From positions 1 through 64,000 of the forward strand of contig CAYTWB010000012.1 of NCBI GenBank assembly GCA_964441945.1: a stretch of DNA of 64,000 nt, given 5' to 3'. This document shows, piece by piece, positions 42,858 through 52,059 of this stretch; the stretch's first letter is position 1, and each line of letters starts with the position of its first letter. The position numbers were made by a program, and so were the translations under genes. The notes beneath the pieces were generated by a model that saw only the letters and a program-made list of their open reading frames with translations, was not told where the DNA came from and did not search any database. Origin of the DNA: JADGQM01 sp964441945. GTDB lineage: Bacteria > Desulfobacterota > Syntrophobacteria > Syntrophobacterales > Syntrophobacteraceae.

Positions 42858-45415
42858 CTCTTCTCTCAGAGCTTTTCCAACAAAGAATGCAGGCATCAGC
42901 TTCTCAACGGCAATGGTCTCGTCCTTTTTCATGGCTTGTTGTCGCCTTCTTGACCGGGATTACCGTTGAACACTGCTGTTCCCGGACCCCTGACACAATC
43001 TGGATATTCGTATTCGTTTTCTTTCTTCTGGGATTGCTCCTGGCTGGGACAATTCCGTCACGCCCGCTCTTGCGTTCTCCAATCATCCCCCTTATGCTCT
43101 TTTCCGTTCTCGGTTTCCTGGCAGGGCACCAGGCCAGACCCGATCTTCCGGCTCCGCCAGGCCTTGAACCCTTCTTCGACCAGCAGCAGACCCTTTTTCT
43201 TGGTGAAGTCAGCTCACCCCTGGATTTCTACCCGGAGAAGACCCGGCTCGTACTGCAATTGACCGCTGCTCTGCTTGAAGACCGCATCATACCGCTGGAG
43301 GGAGGCGTTCTTCTCACACTCAAGAAGACCCGTCATATGCCTTCGGACTGGTTTCCGGGGGACAAAGTACTGCTGCGCTTGAACCTGAAACACCTGCACA
43401 ATTTCAATAATCCAGGTGGCTATGACTATGTACGCAGTCAGGCGGAACGCGGGACCTATGCCAGGGCATACCTGGCCGATGACCGGTTCATGGTCAGGTT
43501 GGCGCCCTTCTCCAACTCCTTTTTCCAATCGGTTCTTCAGGCAGTCAGAAGCGGCCTGGAGCGTTTCCGCCAGCGAGCGCTGCTCTGGATCCAGGGGAGT
43601 CTTCCGCCTGATGCCGCAGCATTCAACGCAGGGCTGCTGCTCGGCTACCAGAACCTTCTTTCCGATTCCTGGCGAAACCACCTCAATCGAGCAGGGGCGA
43701 CTCACCTGCTTTCCATATCCGGTCTGCACATGGGATTGGTCAGCCTGCTGGTATTCTGGATTGTCAGGCGGCTTCTACGGGTGTTCTGCCCCTTCTTGCT
43801 GCACCGCGTTGCCGATCAGCGCATCGCCGTCTGGCCTGCAATTCTCGCCGCCGCACTGTACGCTCTCATTGCAGGGTTCTCGACCCCTGCCATCTGGCGT
43901 TCGATGATCATGCTCTCTATTTGCCTCGGTGCGGCACACTGGTACATCGCGGCAGACCCCCTTACGGTTCTCGCTGCGTCAGCCCTGGTGATCCTCCTTA
44001 TTGATCCCAACAGCCTCTGGCAGGTCTCATTTCAGCTGACCTTTCTCTGCATGTTTGCCATCTTCATCCTCTATCCCAGGTCCCAGCGCTTCCACCTGAC
44101 CCTCGGACATCCGGCATTCGCGCGAGACACCATCCAGGGGAAACTGCTTACCCCTTTTGAAGAAGCGTTCTGGCTCTCTATTGCGGTCAATATCATGGTC
44201 CTCCCGCTAACAGCTTACTACTTCCAGGGAATCTCTCTTGCCGGCTTCCTGGCCAACATCGCACTGGTACCGATCACCGGCTTTCTTGTTCTTCCGCTTG
44301 GGTTGGCCAGCCTGGGAGTTTTTGCGGTCAGCGAGACGCTCGCCCTGCCAATATTGAAGGTCCAGGGCTTTTTCATGGAGTGCTTTCAGGCTTTGCTGAC
44401 ATGGTTCAGTCAGCTCTCCTGGAGTTACTTTTGGGTCGGAGAAATCTCCCTGCTGTTTCTCGTGCTGTTCTATACAGGCATGGCCTTGTTGCTGAGCTCA
44501 TGGCGACGGCAGAGCAAGGTGATCGGCACCGCACTGCTCATTCTCATCGGCTTCGGTGCTGCCCTCATGAGGATTTTCCCGGCCCAATCGGATGAACCGG
44601 GGAGGCTGCGTGTCACCATTGTCGATGTCGGCCAGGGAAGTTCGACCCTGCTGCGCTTTCCGACCGGAACAACCATGCTGGTCGATGGGGGAGGATATTA
44701 TGATGAATCGTTCGATATCGGCCGAGCTGTCCTGGCACCCTTTCTGTGGCATTCGGGGATTCGAAGAATCGATTATGTGGTGCTTTCCCACGATCATCCG
44801 GACCACCGGAATGGTCTTCGTTTCGTGCTGTCTCATTTTGACGTTGGCTGCTTCTGGGAAACCGGGATCACCTTGGACCCTCGACCAACAGGTGAGCTTT
44901 CTGAGATTGCAGCCAGACGAAGGATACCCGTCAAATCGCTCCCAGAGATTCTCGGTACACACAGCATAGGCGGGTGTCGAGTCAGGGCCCTTCACCCCGA
45001 TCCTTCTTTTATTGAAAGGGACTGGGACAGGCGGGATTTGAATAATGTGTCCCTGGTGCTACAAATCGACTTCGGGAAAACCAGTGTACTCATACCCGGG
45101 GACATTGACCAGACGGTGGAAACCCGTCTGTTTCAAAACACTCACGAACCCGAGCAACTGCTATTGATTTCCCCGCATCATGGCAGTGAACAGGCGAACC
45201 CAGCCCTTCTTTTCGATACCCTTCGCCCGCGGGCAGTCGTTTTTGCGTGTGGCTATGACAATCTCTTTGGATTCCCGTCTGTCAAGGTGCTGGCGGAGTG
45301 TGCAAAACGAAGCATTCCAATCTACCGGACGGATCTGCACGGGGCCATTGAAGCGACTTCCGACGGCCGGAAGTGGGACATCAGGCCGATTGGACATCAT
45401 CCAGCCGGCCTGTGA
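42839..45415 (+). CDS. comEC: ComEC/Rec2 family DNA uptake channel
   Basis: An 858-residue inner-membrane protein of the type that moves single-stranded DNA into the cell during natural transformation. It has N-terminal membrane helices, an OB-like DUF4131 region, the Competence domain with many helices (HLLSISGLHMGLVSLLVFWI), and a C-terminal metallo-beta-lactamase domain with HDHPDHRNG and ISPHHGSE. The start is TTG 42839 inside murA, seven bases after AGGAG; ATG 42887 is an alternative. Translational coupling to murA is likely. Whether the cell is competent is unknown; no other com genes are in the window. Confidence 0.93.
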   Translation: MARKILTLLSELFQQRMQASASQRQWSRPFSWLVVAFLTGITVEHCCSRTPDTIWIFVFVFFLLGLLLAGTIPSRPLLRSPIIPLMLFSVLGFLAGHQARPDLPAPPGLEPFFDQQQTLFLGEVSSPLDFYPEKTRLVLQLTAALLEDRIIPLEGGVLLTLKKTRHMPSDWFPGDKVLLRLNLKHLHNFNNPGGYDYVRSQAERGTYARAYLADDRFMVRLAPFSNSFFQSVLQAVRSGLERFRQRALLWIQGSLPPDAAAFNAGLLLGYQNLLSDSWRNHLNRAGATHLLSISGLHMGLVSLLVFWIVRRLLRVFCPFLLHRVADQRIAVWPAILAAALYALIAGFSTPAIWRSMIMLSICLGAAHWYIAADPLTVLAASALVILLIDPNSLWQVSFQLTFLCMFAIFILYPRSQRFHLTLGHPAFARDTIQGKLLTPFEEAFWLSIAVNIMVLPLTAYYFQGISLAGFLANIALVPITGFLVLPLGLASLGVFAVSETLALPILKVQGFFMECFQALLTWFSQLSWSYFWVGEISLLFLVLFYTGMALLLSSWRRQSKVIGTALLILIGFGAALMRIFPAQSDEPGRLRVTIVDVGQGSSTLLRFPTGTTMLVDGGGYYDESFDIGRAVLAPFLWHSGIRRIDYVVLSHDHPDHRNGLRFVLSHFDVGCFWETGITLDPRPTGELSEIAARRRIPVKSLPEILGTHSIGGCRVRALHPDPSFIERDWDRRDLNNVSLVLQIDFGKTSVLIPGDIDQTVETRLFQNTHEPEQLLLISPHHGSEQANPALLFDTLRPRAVVFACGYDNLFGFPSVKVLAECAKRSIPIYRTDLHGAIEATSDGRKWDIRPIGHHPAGL

Positions 45416-45477
45416 ATTCAACGGGCCAATCTGCGAGGGGACTCCTCTTGAGTAGGATCCCCCAAAACCACCTGCCA

Positions 45478-46437
45478 CTATTGCCCTGATCGCCTGGCGC
45501 CCGCAAGGTCTGCCACGACCCCTTTCACGCTCCTGAAATCGTGTTTGAACCAGGTCTTCAGAAAGGCGTCGTCCGCGACCAGGGCCGGCGGATCCCCTGG
45601 TCGGATCGGCTTTTCAAGCACCTTGACCTTTGCTCGAAAAGCTCCTTCAACCGCCGCAAGCAGTTCCCGGACTGAAGTCCCCTGTCCGCAGCCAACGTTG
45701 GAGACAAGCCGCTCCCGTGAGGCGATCACGTCAAGCGCTCTGATATGCGCCAGACCCAGGTCCATCACGTAGACATAGTCCCTGACAGCCGTTCCATCCG
45801 GCGTGGGATGGTTGGTCCCAAAGAGCGTGAAGGTCCCACCGGCATCCACCGCGCGGATCAGGTTGGGCAGAACGTGGGTCTCGGGTTCGTGTCTTTCGTA
45901 GATTTCGCCATCCGGATCGTTTCCGATCACATTGAAATACCGCAGTGCGGCGAAGCGCAATCCAATGACCGGGGCCACTGTGGAGACCACCTCCTCACAC
46001 TGCCATTTGGAGAGACCATACGGATTGGTCGGCTCCTTCGGATGGTCCTCTCGAATGGTGGGGGTCCTGGCATTTCCATAGGTTGCACACGAACTGGAAA
46101 AGACCAGGTGCCTGACCCCTGCCCGTTTGATGGCCTTCAGCAGGGCAATCGTGCCACAGACGTTATTGTCGAAGTACTCTTCGGGCAGCCTTGTGGATTC
46201 TTCCACATAGGCCCTGGCTGCAAAATGAATGACCGCATCCACTTTGAACCCGTTCAGGGCTTGATAGAGGGCTTCTTCATTTCGAATGTCTCCATAGACG
46301 AACGGTCCGAACTTTACCCATTCCGCCCAGCCATTGCAAAGATTGTCAAAAACAATGGGGGTATGCCCTGCCGTCTTGAGCAGCTTGGCGGTATGCGAGC
46401 CGATATAACCAGCACCACCCGTAACCAGGATATTCAC
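45478..46437 (-). CDS. galE: UDP-glucose 4-epimerase
   Basis: Extended short-chain dehydrogenase that interconverts UDP-glucose and UDP-galactose (or the N-acetyl forms). The 319-residue protein begins NILVTGGAGYIGSHTAKLL, with the NAD-binding GxxGxxG, and has the SSSCATYG segment and catalytic YGLSK (Tyr-x3-Lys). Then NPYGLSKWQ and RYFNVIGND. Start is GTG 46437, five bases after GGAGG. It converges on comEC with 62 bases between and no clear terminator. Likely for surface polysaccharide; substrate range not determinable. Confidence 0.93.
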   Translation of the reverse strand: MNILVTGGAGYIGSHTAKLLKTAGHTPIVFDNLCNGWAEWVKFGPFVYGDIRNEEALYQALNGFKVDAVIHFAARAYVEESTRLPEEYFDNNVCGTIALLKAIKRAGVRHLVFSSSCATYGNARTPTIREDHPKEPTNPYGLSKWQCEEVVSTVAPVIGLRFAALRYFNVIGNDPDGEIYERHEPETHVLPNLIRAVDAGGTFTLFGTNHPTPDGTAVRDYVYVMDLGLAHIRALDVIASRERLVSNVGCGQGTSVRELLAAVEGAFRAKVKVLEKPIRPGDPPALVADDAFLKTWFKHDFRSVKGVVADLAGARRSGQ

Positions 46438-46716
46438 ACGTCCCTCCTACCTCATATTGATTCAAAGCCGTTCCCCAACGCACTCCCGCCACAATCCGAC
46501 CATCCCGGACTTCACATCCCTCGATTTGTGACCGACACTCGCATTGCGATGCTCTCATACCACAGTTTGACTGTCGTGTGCACACCGATCTGCCCCACCA
46601 TGAAAAGGCCCATCCCCCAGCCTTGACCGCAGAGTCCGTAACAGGCATTCATGACAGCCAGGAATGTCATTGCTTCGTTTCCGCCTAGGCCGTTATGGCG
46701 GCTCAATCCTGCAAAA

Positions 46717-48864
46717 CTAATGGTTCCTCCGAGGAATCGCCTGTTCCCACTTCTTTTCCCGGACCAGCTTCCTCGCTTCGAACAGCTGGCGGACTGTTGT
46801 CAGGTTGAAGTGCTTCTCGTCCGAAGCCATGCGGAATTTGACAATGAGGCTGAGCTCGCGGCCGGGCGGCTGGATGGTGTAATTCGTCACCGCCTCGTAG
46901 ATTGCATGAGCGGGGTCCTTGTCGTTCACCTTCCAGGTGTTCTTCTCCTGCATGTGGTACCTGGTGCGCCGGATTGTCATCTTCTGGTTGATCCCACAGG
47001 AATAGACCGCCTGCCCCGTTTCCGGGTTGTAGTCGATATGGGTGATTTCCCCCTCGTCCTCCTCCGTGTACGATGCGTCAGGCGGCCATTCTTCCGGCTC
47101 AGGCCTGGGAAGATCGCAGGCGCCGGTCAACGTGTTTTTCTCAACGATCGGTAATTCGACGCTCGTGTCAGGCCCCGGATAGAGTGTCGTCGAGCCTTTG
47201 TAAGGAGTCGGCCAGGCCATGGGGAATTGGGCGTTGCCAATTGCCAGACGGATTTTGTGTTTCGGCCTGAACCGCCAGGTCGTAAAGTGGATATCTACGG
47301 AAAGCCTTGTCTTTTCGCCCGGAACCAGGGGAGACGGCATGAGACGCGATTCCCGGTCGGCAGGGTTGATCAGTGTCCCGCTGACCAGCGACACCTTTCC
47401 GTCCGGCCATACGTCTTCCAGCCGGACCGACCACTGGTACACCGGAGCGTCCGCCGAAACGATCAGGTTGACCTTGGGAAGACCGATGATCTCGACAGAC
47501 TCCTTCAGCGGTTCCGAATCGAAGACCAGGCTGCTTTGATCATCAAGAGACATATCCCCGCTCGTTTCGCCCCACCATCCGTGAATACCGGTTCCGGCAC
47601 CGGCCTTGTAGACAAGAGTATAGGGTTTGGTCTCGCCCGGAGCGGAAGGACCCAGCTTCCGGTTCTCTCCCGGGTAGAACCGGCGCTCTTTTATTCCCAT
47701 AATGGGCCAATTGCCGCACCGCCACTCTCCCGGGGTCGTCTGAATATCTTCAGAGGGTGGAACGGCGTCCCGGACAAAGACCATGAATCGGGGTTCGCGC
47801 ATGATGCCGTTGTCAATCCCCTTCAGCCAGTAGTCCCACCAGCGCAGGACCTTCTTTCTCCATTCGTAGTTGGGGCCCGGCGAACCGGTGTCGGGCCATT
47901 CGTGCTTCCAGGGGCCGATATCGGCTTTGATCTGTTTGTTCGGAGAATTCAGCAACCGCACAACGGTGTCACGGTACCCATCGAGCAACCCCCCGACGAT
48001 GTAGACCGGAAGCTCAACGCTCGGCTGAAACCGCGCGGACTCCTTGCGCCAGAAAGCGCTGTCGGAAAGATTCTCCTTCCACTTGAGGTGCCAGGGTGGC
48101 CGGTCGAAGCGGTTGGCGAAAAACTCCGGGGTAAGGGCATACGCTTTCGTATCCGGGAGGGCGTTGTAAGTATCGATCATCGCTTCCCAGACATCGGTGT
48201 GCATAACGCCGTCAATGAAATGAACGTCCTGATAGTAGAGGTCATCCGATGCGTGTGCGATCAGAATGGCTTTGAGTGCGGGCGGCTTGCGCCTGGCAAC
48301 CATGAGGGAATTGAACGCCCCCCAGGAAAGGCCGTACATCCCCACCCTGCCGTTTGACCACTCTTTCATCGAGAGTTGACTGATGATTTCCACGCAGTCC
48401 GATAGCTCCTGTTCGGAGTATTCCGCTGCCGGAAGTACTCCGCCGCTGTCGCCGGTACCACGGAGATCGACTTTCGCGACCACATATCCATGCCTGGCAA
48501 AATAGGCGCCGACAGGGTAGTCCCACGACAGGTAGCTTAAATCGTCCTTCCGGTAGCCATTCAGTTCGAAGAAGACCGGGAATTTCTCGCCCGTTTTCTT
48601 TGCTTTGGGCATCCAGTAGGAAACTGCCAGTTTGACACCGTCCAGCATACTGAGAGTCCCCTTTTCCACCGTGAATGCCTTCCCCGAATCCGAGACAGCT
48701 TCGTCCCTGTCGTCGTCTTCGTCATCTTCCTCGTCTTCGTCATCAGCTTCGATCGTGGCCTCTGCCAGGTTTTGTTGTGCTGTAGTAGGGATGACTCCAT
48801 GCCGAAACGGGAGAACGATGAATAAGATGGAAAGGATGAAGAGGGTCGAGAGGTGTTTCTTCAT
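46717..48864 (-). CDS. Secreted X-Pro dipeptidyl-peptidase (S15)/CocE-type hydrolase
   Basis: A 715-residue exported alpha/beta hydrolase. A signal peptide (Lys-rich start, hydrophobic 8-19, likely cut near TTAQQ) is followed by a strongly acidic stretch, residues 39-56, almost only Asp and Glu. The hydrolase domain has the nucleophile elbow GLSWG (S180), Asp295 in GGLLDGY and His321 in GPWKHEW. The C-terminal beta-sandwich (X-Pro peptidase C-terminal domain) covers about 450-715. The family includes Xaa-Pro peptidases, cocaine esterase and acylases, so the substrate is unknown. GAGGAG precedes the ATG. Confidence 0.85.
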   Translation of the reverse strand: MKKHLSTLFILSILFIVLPFRHGVIPTTAQQNLAEATIEADDEDEEDDEDDDRDEAVSDSGKAFTVEKGTLSMLDGVKLAVSYWMPKAKKTGEKFPVFFELNGYRKDDLSYLSWDYPVGAYFARHGYVVAKVDLRGTGDSGGVLPAAEYSEQELSDCVEIISQLSMKEWSNGRVGMYGLSWGAFNSLMVARRKPPALKAILIAHASDDLYYQDVHFIDGVMHTDVWEAMIDTYNALPDTKAYALTPEFFANRFDRPPWHLKWKENLSDSAFWRKESARFQPSVELPVYIVGGLLDGYRDTVVRLLNSPNKQIKADIGPWKHEWPDTGSPGPNYEWRKKVLRWWDYWLKGIDNGIMREPRFMVFVRDAVPPSEDIQTTPGEWRCGNWPIMGIKERRFYPGENRKLGPSAPGETKPYTLVYKAGAGTGIHGWWGETSGDMSLDDQSSLVFDSEPLKESVEIIGLPKVNLIVSADAPVYQWSVRLEDVWPDGKVSLVSGTLINPADRESRLMPSPLVPGEKTRLSVDIHFTTWRFRPKHKIRLAIGNAQFPMAWPTPYKGSTTLYPGPDTSVELPIVEKNTLTGACDLPRPEPEEWPPDASYTEEDEGEITHIDYNPETGQAVYSCGINQKMTIRRTRYHMQEKNTWKVNDKDPAHAIYEAVTNYTIQPPGRELSLIVKFRMASDEKHFNLTTVRQLFEARKLVREKKWEQAIPRRNH

Positions 48865-48975
48865 ATTCGCTCCTCGAAAAGGACTGGCTCATTGAAACGT
48901 TGCACGCCAGCGGCTCAACAGCGGTGGCAACGCTCACGGTCCGGTTATCAGTGAGCCAACCCTGAGTGGCTCCGA

Positions 48976-49530
48976 TCAGGTCCAGCGGTTAGTTGGTTGT
49001 TGGCGGTCCTTGACCTTTTGGTACTTCCGGATGAACGGCCCAATGAACCGGGCAAGCCGCCGGCCCGCTTGAATAGCCTTGAGATGGAACTCCATAGCCT
49101 TCTCCTGGTCGCCCTCCATCTCAGCCTGCTTTTTCAATCCAGTCCAGGTTTCCTCCTCCCGCCACAGGCGATGGTGCTCTTCTGATGGAATGCCGATCTC
49201 ATATTCACATGTCCAAATGTGCCAATCAGAGCGATTCCGCACCCATTCCGGGCATGAGACAGACCGGAAGCCACAACCTTTTAACTCCCGAACAAGTTCC
49301 TCGTATTCCACCTCTGTAATGGCGAAGCTTTTCCACACACATCCTCCGCTCATCCCGGCGTCATAGCCGCCGGAGCCAAGAACCTCATTCATGACAGACA
49401 TAGGAGGTATTAGATCGAAGACCAACAGGTACGGGATGCTCCGAACCAGGTCGGCTATTGATCCCATCTCGAACTCAAACGAGTCGTCAGGTCCGGTTGG
49501 AGGGACCTGTCGATATGTGATTGCCTTCAT
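48976..49530 (-). CDS. Hypothetical protein, 184 residues
   Basis: I do not recognise this protein. It is soluble, without signal or membrane helix, with four cysteines (in GGCVW, KGCGF, VSCPEW, TWTCEYE-like positions), many tryptophans and a charged, helical C-terminal half (EEETWTGLKKQAEMEGDQEK). The ribosome binding site is weak (GGTGAC). Composition and length argue for a real gene, but homology would need a search. It lies on the same strand as the hydrolase gene, 111 bases upstream of it. Confidence 0.55.
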   Translation of the reverse strand: MKAITYRQVPPTGPDDSFEFEMGSIADLVRSIPYLLVFDLIPPMSVMNEVLGSGGYDAGMSGGCVWKSFAITEVEYEELVRELKGCGFRSVSCPEWVRNRSDWHIWTCEYEIGIPSEEHHRLWREEETWTGLKKQAEMEGDQEKAMEFHLKAIQAGRRLARFIGPFIRKYQKVKDRQQPTNRWT

Positions 49531-49622
49531 CCGTTTGTCACCAACGTCAAGGTGGCCGGCCGCGCCGCAACCGCACTTAATTTGACTTTCAGCGACGTCC
49601 GCTGATGGCTGTCCCCCATCTC

Positions 49623-50387
49623 CTATCCGGCATAAGACCTGTAAACAAGATGGACCCCGATAAGGGTAAGCACGAAGACAAAGACCTCTTTGAGCTGCCT
49701 TTCATCGATTTTGGTGATCAGCAGGGGGCCGAGTTGACCGCCGATAACAACCCCCGGTATGGCCCACAGCATTGCGGGGAGGCTGGGGCTGCTCCTCATC
49801 AGAGAATGCGCTGCCGCTCCCAGTATTGACATACCGCAGGTGATCATAACGCACGTCGCCACCGAATTGCTCATCCTGAGATGCATTCTTCTTTGCATCC
49901 ATGGCACCAGCCACTCGCCGATATTGATGGTGAGCATCCCACACATCACTGCCATGACGCCTGCAATCCAGGAATGCCTGCAGGCATCCTTGAGCTCAAC
50001 GCGTTCATTGCCTTCGTCATCATATTTCTGATTGGAAGAGACAAACAGAAGGGCTGTGCCAAGCGAAACCAAACCTATGATGAGCCCGATATGAGAGAGG
50101 GTCAGACGGTGGCCAACATACGATCCGATAACCAGGCCAGGCACTCCAACAACGAGAAGAAGCAATGCCAGCCGGACATCGGCCTTTCCATTTCGCACAA
50201 AGGCAAAGCTGCCGGAAGCCGTACCCGCAGTCTGGATCAGCAATGAGGTCAACAGCGCGGCTGCCGGATCAATTTTTAGCGCCATCAACAGGAAAGGCAT
50301 CCATAGAATTCCACCGCCGAACCCAACAATCGTAACCATTGTGGCGATGCAGATGCCTGCCGGAAAAGCCAACCAGAAAGGAAGCAT
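49623..50387 (-). CDS. Sulfite exporter TauE/SafE family permease
   Basis: A 254-residue inner-membrane protein with about eight helices in two repeats, the TauE/SafE (TSUP) pattern: FGGGILWMPFLLMALKIDPAAALLTSLLIQTAGTASG, cut in parts, with the repeat GGQLGPLLITKI in the second half. The family exports sulfite, sulfonates or other organic anions. GGGAGG, overlapping the stop of the upstream gene, is seven bases from the ATG, so it is translationally coupled with the HAMP protein. Sulfite handling would suit a sulfate reducer; the substrate is inference. Confidence 0.85.
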   Translation of the reverse strand: MLPFWLAFPAGICIATMVTIVGFGGGILWMPFLLMALKIDPAAALLTSLLIQTAGTASGSFAFVRNGKADVRLALLLLVVGVPGLVIGSYVGHRLTLSHIGLIIGLVSLGTALLFVSSNQKYDDEGNERVELKDACRHSWIAGVMAVMCGMLTINIGEWLVPWMQRRMHLRMSNSVATCVMITCGMSILGAAAHSLMRSSPSLPAMLWAIPGVVIGGQLGPLLITKIDERQLKEVFVFVLTLIGVHLVYRSYAG

Positions 50388-50391
50388 TTCG

Positions 50392-51009
50392 TTACCTCCC
50401 CATCCCGTAGAACCTGCAGTGCAGAATGATATTATTCATCAATTTCGTCTTGGAGTTCAGGCGATGCATCTTACCCTGCAGGCTTTCGGCCTTTCCTCGA
50501 TCCATTCCTGCCGAGTCCAGCACATCTGATACCTCATCGGTAAGCTGATCGACCGCCGCACATAAGTCTTTGGAAAGCAGGATCATCTCCTGCAAGTTAC
50601 TTGTCAGTTCATTGACGGTCTTGCCCATGTCCGCCAATTCGTTCTTAGCGCGAATGCTCACTGTCTGGCTCAGATCGCCGGCAGCGATCAGTTTGGAAGT
50701 CTCTATCATATGCTGCAAGGGTTCCGTTATGTTTCTGATGAACATCATAAGGAGGATCAAAACCACAACGAGGAATAAAGCGACTGTGAGTACGGCCTTG
50801 TCTCTGAGTGTCTGGATCGGTTGAAAAGCTGCATCCGGCTGCATTTCACCATTGGAGAGTCTCGTGAAGTTTTGAGTCAACCGGGTGCGCAGTTCTTTGC
50901 TGTGGATATCGTAGATGAATTCCGCTGCAATCAAGAAGGAAGCAAAACTAATCATCAAGAAGTAAATGATCATCGTTCGCTGCAAACTGCCCTTATACGC
51001 AATCTTCAT
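50392..51009 (-). CDS. HAMP-domain membrane protein without output domain
   Basis: A 205-residue protein with a membrane helix at about 12-34, a short periplasmic loop of about 35 residues, a second helix at about 72-91 and a HAMP domain at 92-145 (RNITEPLQHMIETSKLIAAGDLS). After it comes a predicted coiled coil of about 60 residues and then the end. There is no kinase, methyl-accepting or cyclase domain, so any output must be by binding another protein. The TauE/SafE gene follows after four bases, so the pair is an operon. A truncated chemoreceptor is an alternative explanation. Confidence 0.75.
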   Translation of the reverse strand: MKIAYKGSLQRTMIIYFLMISFASFLIAAEFIYDIHSKELRTRLTQNFTRLSNGEMQPDAAFQPIQTLRDKAVLTVALFLVVVLILLMMFIRNITEPLQHMIETSKLIAAGDLSQTVSIRAKNELADMGKTVNELTSNLQEMILLSKDLCAAVDQLTDEVSDVLDSAGMDRGKAESLQGKMHRLNSKTKLMNNIILHCRFYGMGR

Positions 51010-51389
51010 TGTCTAACCTCGATCTTCAGGCAACAGCGCTTTGACACCGTGCCCTCCAGGGGATTCCCTCCATCTGCTCTTTGCACGAATCGTCCAAAAG
51101 GGTCAATATAACTGCGGACGAGCTTTTCTCCTGCAGGAGAGTGGGAAAACCGGGGGAAAGCTTGTGACAAATCATCCCCTCTTCCTCGCTCCTGACAAAA
51201 GCTGGCAGAATGATGCGCAATCACTATTCAACTGATTGCTGCCCGACAAAATGACAGAGGCAGGGGAAGCGATTACGGGTGACCCTGTCTTTTCAGGTTC
51301 TTGGGGGGACCTTCCGGGCATCCTGCAGAGGAACTCGATCACAGAAAAGAGGAGGGCACCGGGGAACCCCGCCAACCCTTTGAAATCCC
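51010..51389. other. Intergenic region without a supported gene
   Basis: Between the HAMP gene and tRNA-Trp. A 72-codon minus-strand frame (51006-51224) ends in an ATGA overlap with the HAMP start, but it has no recognisable protein, and another frame is equally open. A GC-rich inverted repeat near 51350-51372 may end the tRNA-Trp transcript; I cannot be sure. Confidence 0.4.
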
Positions 51390-51466
51390 TGGCAGGCCAG
51401 GAGGGATTCGAACCCCCAGCCCCCGGATTTGGAGTCCGGTGCTCTAACCGTTAGAGCTACTGGCCT
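51390..51466 (-). tRNA. tRNA-Trp (CCA)
   Basis: Cloverleaf on the minus strand: acceptor AGGCCAG/CTGGCCT, D arm GCTC..GAGC, anticodon stem CCGGA/TCCGG with loop CTCCAAA (anticodon CCA), T loop TTCGAAT. CCA encoded at 51390-51392. It stands alone rather than in its frequent place between rpmG and secE. The cognate TrpRS is at 56747. Confidence 0.96.
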
Positions 51467-51478
51467 GCAGGTGATGTC

Positions 51479-51507
51479 CTTATAGCGACTTGATATGTTG
51501 CTGTAAA
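51479..51507 (-). promoter_or_regulatory. Promoter for tRNA-Trp
   Basis: On the minus strand TTTACA, 17-base spacer, TATAAG (five of six), 12 bases upstream of the mature tRNA 5' end. Confidence 0.7.
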
Positions 51508-51813
51508 GAGAAATCTCCTTCTTGCAGCACGCAAGGAGCAAGAAGAAGGCCCCCGTCAATTCGTTCATTGTCCTATACTGCAGCTGTTGATTAAAAAATT
51601 ATTGTAGAAATACATGTGGCTTTTTTTATCGTTTCGTGATATTTTGTTCAAACTCGCTGCTCTTACAGCAACTCGTCTCTACGCATCCCTGTCAGCGCAA
51701 GCAACCGTGCGAGCTCCAGTCCCTATGCAGAATCTTTTTTGATGGCCGGCTTTCTGGCATGGCTATTGCTAACTCAAACAAGTATTAATGCTCATAGAAG
51801 CGGAGGGTTAGAT
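51508..51813. other. Intergenic region with a short inverted repeat
   Basis: Between the tRNA-Trp promoter and the small Cys-rich gene. It holds an 8-bp inverted repeat (CTTCTTGC / GCAAGAAG, 51518-51545) without a T tract, an AT-rich stretch around 51590-51650 and no recognisable gene. I see no clear promoter for the downstream gene. Confidence 0.4.
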
Positions 51814-52059
51814 ATGAAGATCAAATACTGTGGCAGATACAAGAGATATGTTAGTCAACAGCATTGCGAGTTTTTCAATGAAGGCCGTACCTGCCCGCAC
51901 TATAATCCGGCACAATGGAACAGCATCAAGGATCTCTTGCGTGACGAGAAGCGGCCTCAGCTGGATGTTCGTGCAGTCATCAAGCCATTTAACTGCAACC
52001 TGATGGATCGTCCGTTCCCCGGCACGTCCAATCGGAAACGTCGATATGGGGGACAGTGA
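51814..52059 (+). CDS. Small Cys-containing protein, 81 residues
   Basis: Begins MKIKYCGRYKRYVSQQHC with GGAGGG seven bases before the ATG. Four cysteines (6, 18, 27, 61); C6, C18 and C27 with flanking His could hold a metal. The C-terminus is basic (NRKRRYGG). I do not recognise a family. The frame is open further upstream (to 51739), but that part lacks a binding site and looks unlike the rest. Possibly nucleic-acid or metal binding; this is inference from composition. Confidence 0.55.
   Translation: MKIKYCGRYKRYVSQQHCEFFNEGRTCPHYNPAQWNSIKDLLRDEKRPQLDVRAVIKPFNCNLMDRPFPGTSNRKRRYGGQ

Noticed and set aside
46512..46706. 64-codon minus-strand frame between galE and the S15-type hydrolase
   Set aside because: No ribosome binding site of quality and no recognisable protein; treated as intergenic.
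49589..49605. Inverted repeat TCAGCG/CGCTGA as a terminator
   Set aside because: Six-base stem with no T tract on either strand, and it lies upstream of a gene start rather than after one in a useful position.
51006..51224. 72-codon minus-strand frame ending in an ATGA overlap with the HAMP gene
   Set aside because: The overlap is suggestive, but there is no convincing binding site or motif, and a second frame over the same bases is just as open.
51518..51545. Inverted repeat CTTCTTGC/GCAAGAAG as a terminator
   Set aside because: Twelve-base loop and no T tract; it lies just upstream of the tRNA-Trp promoter.
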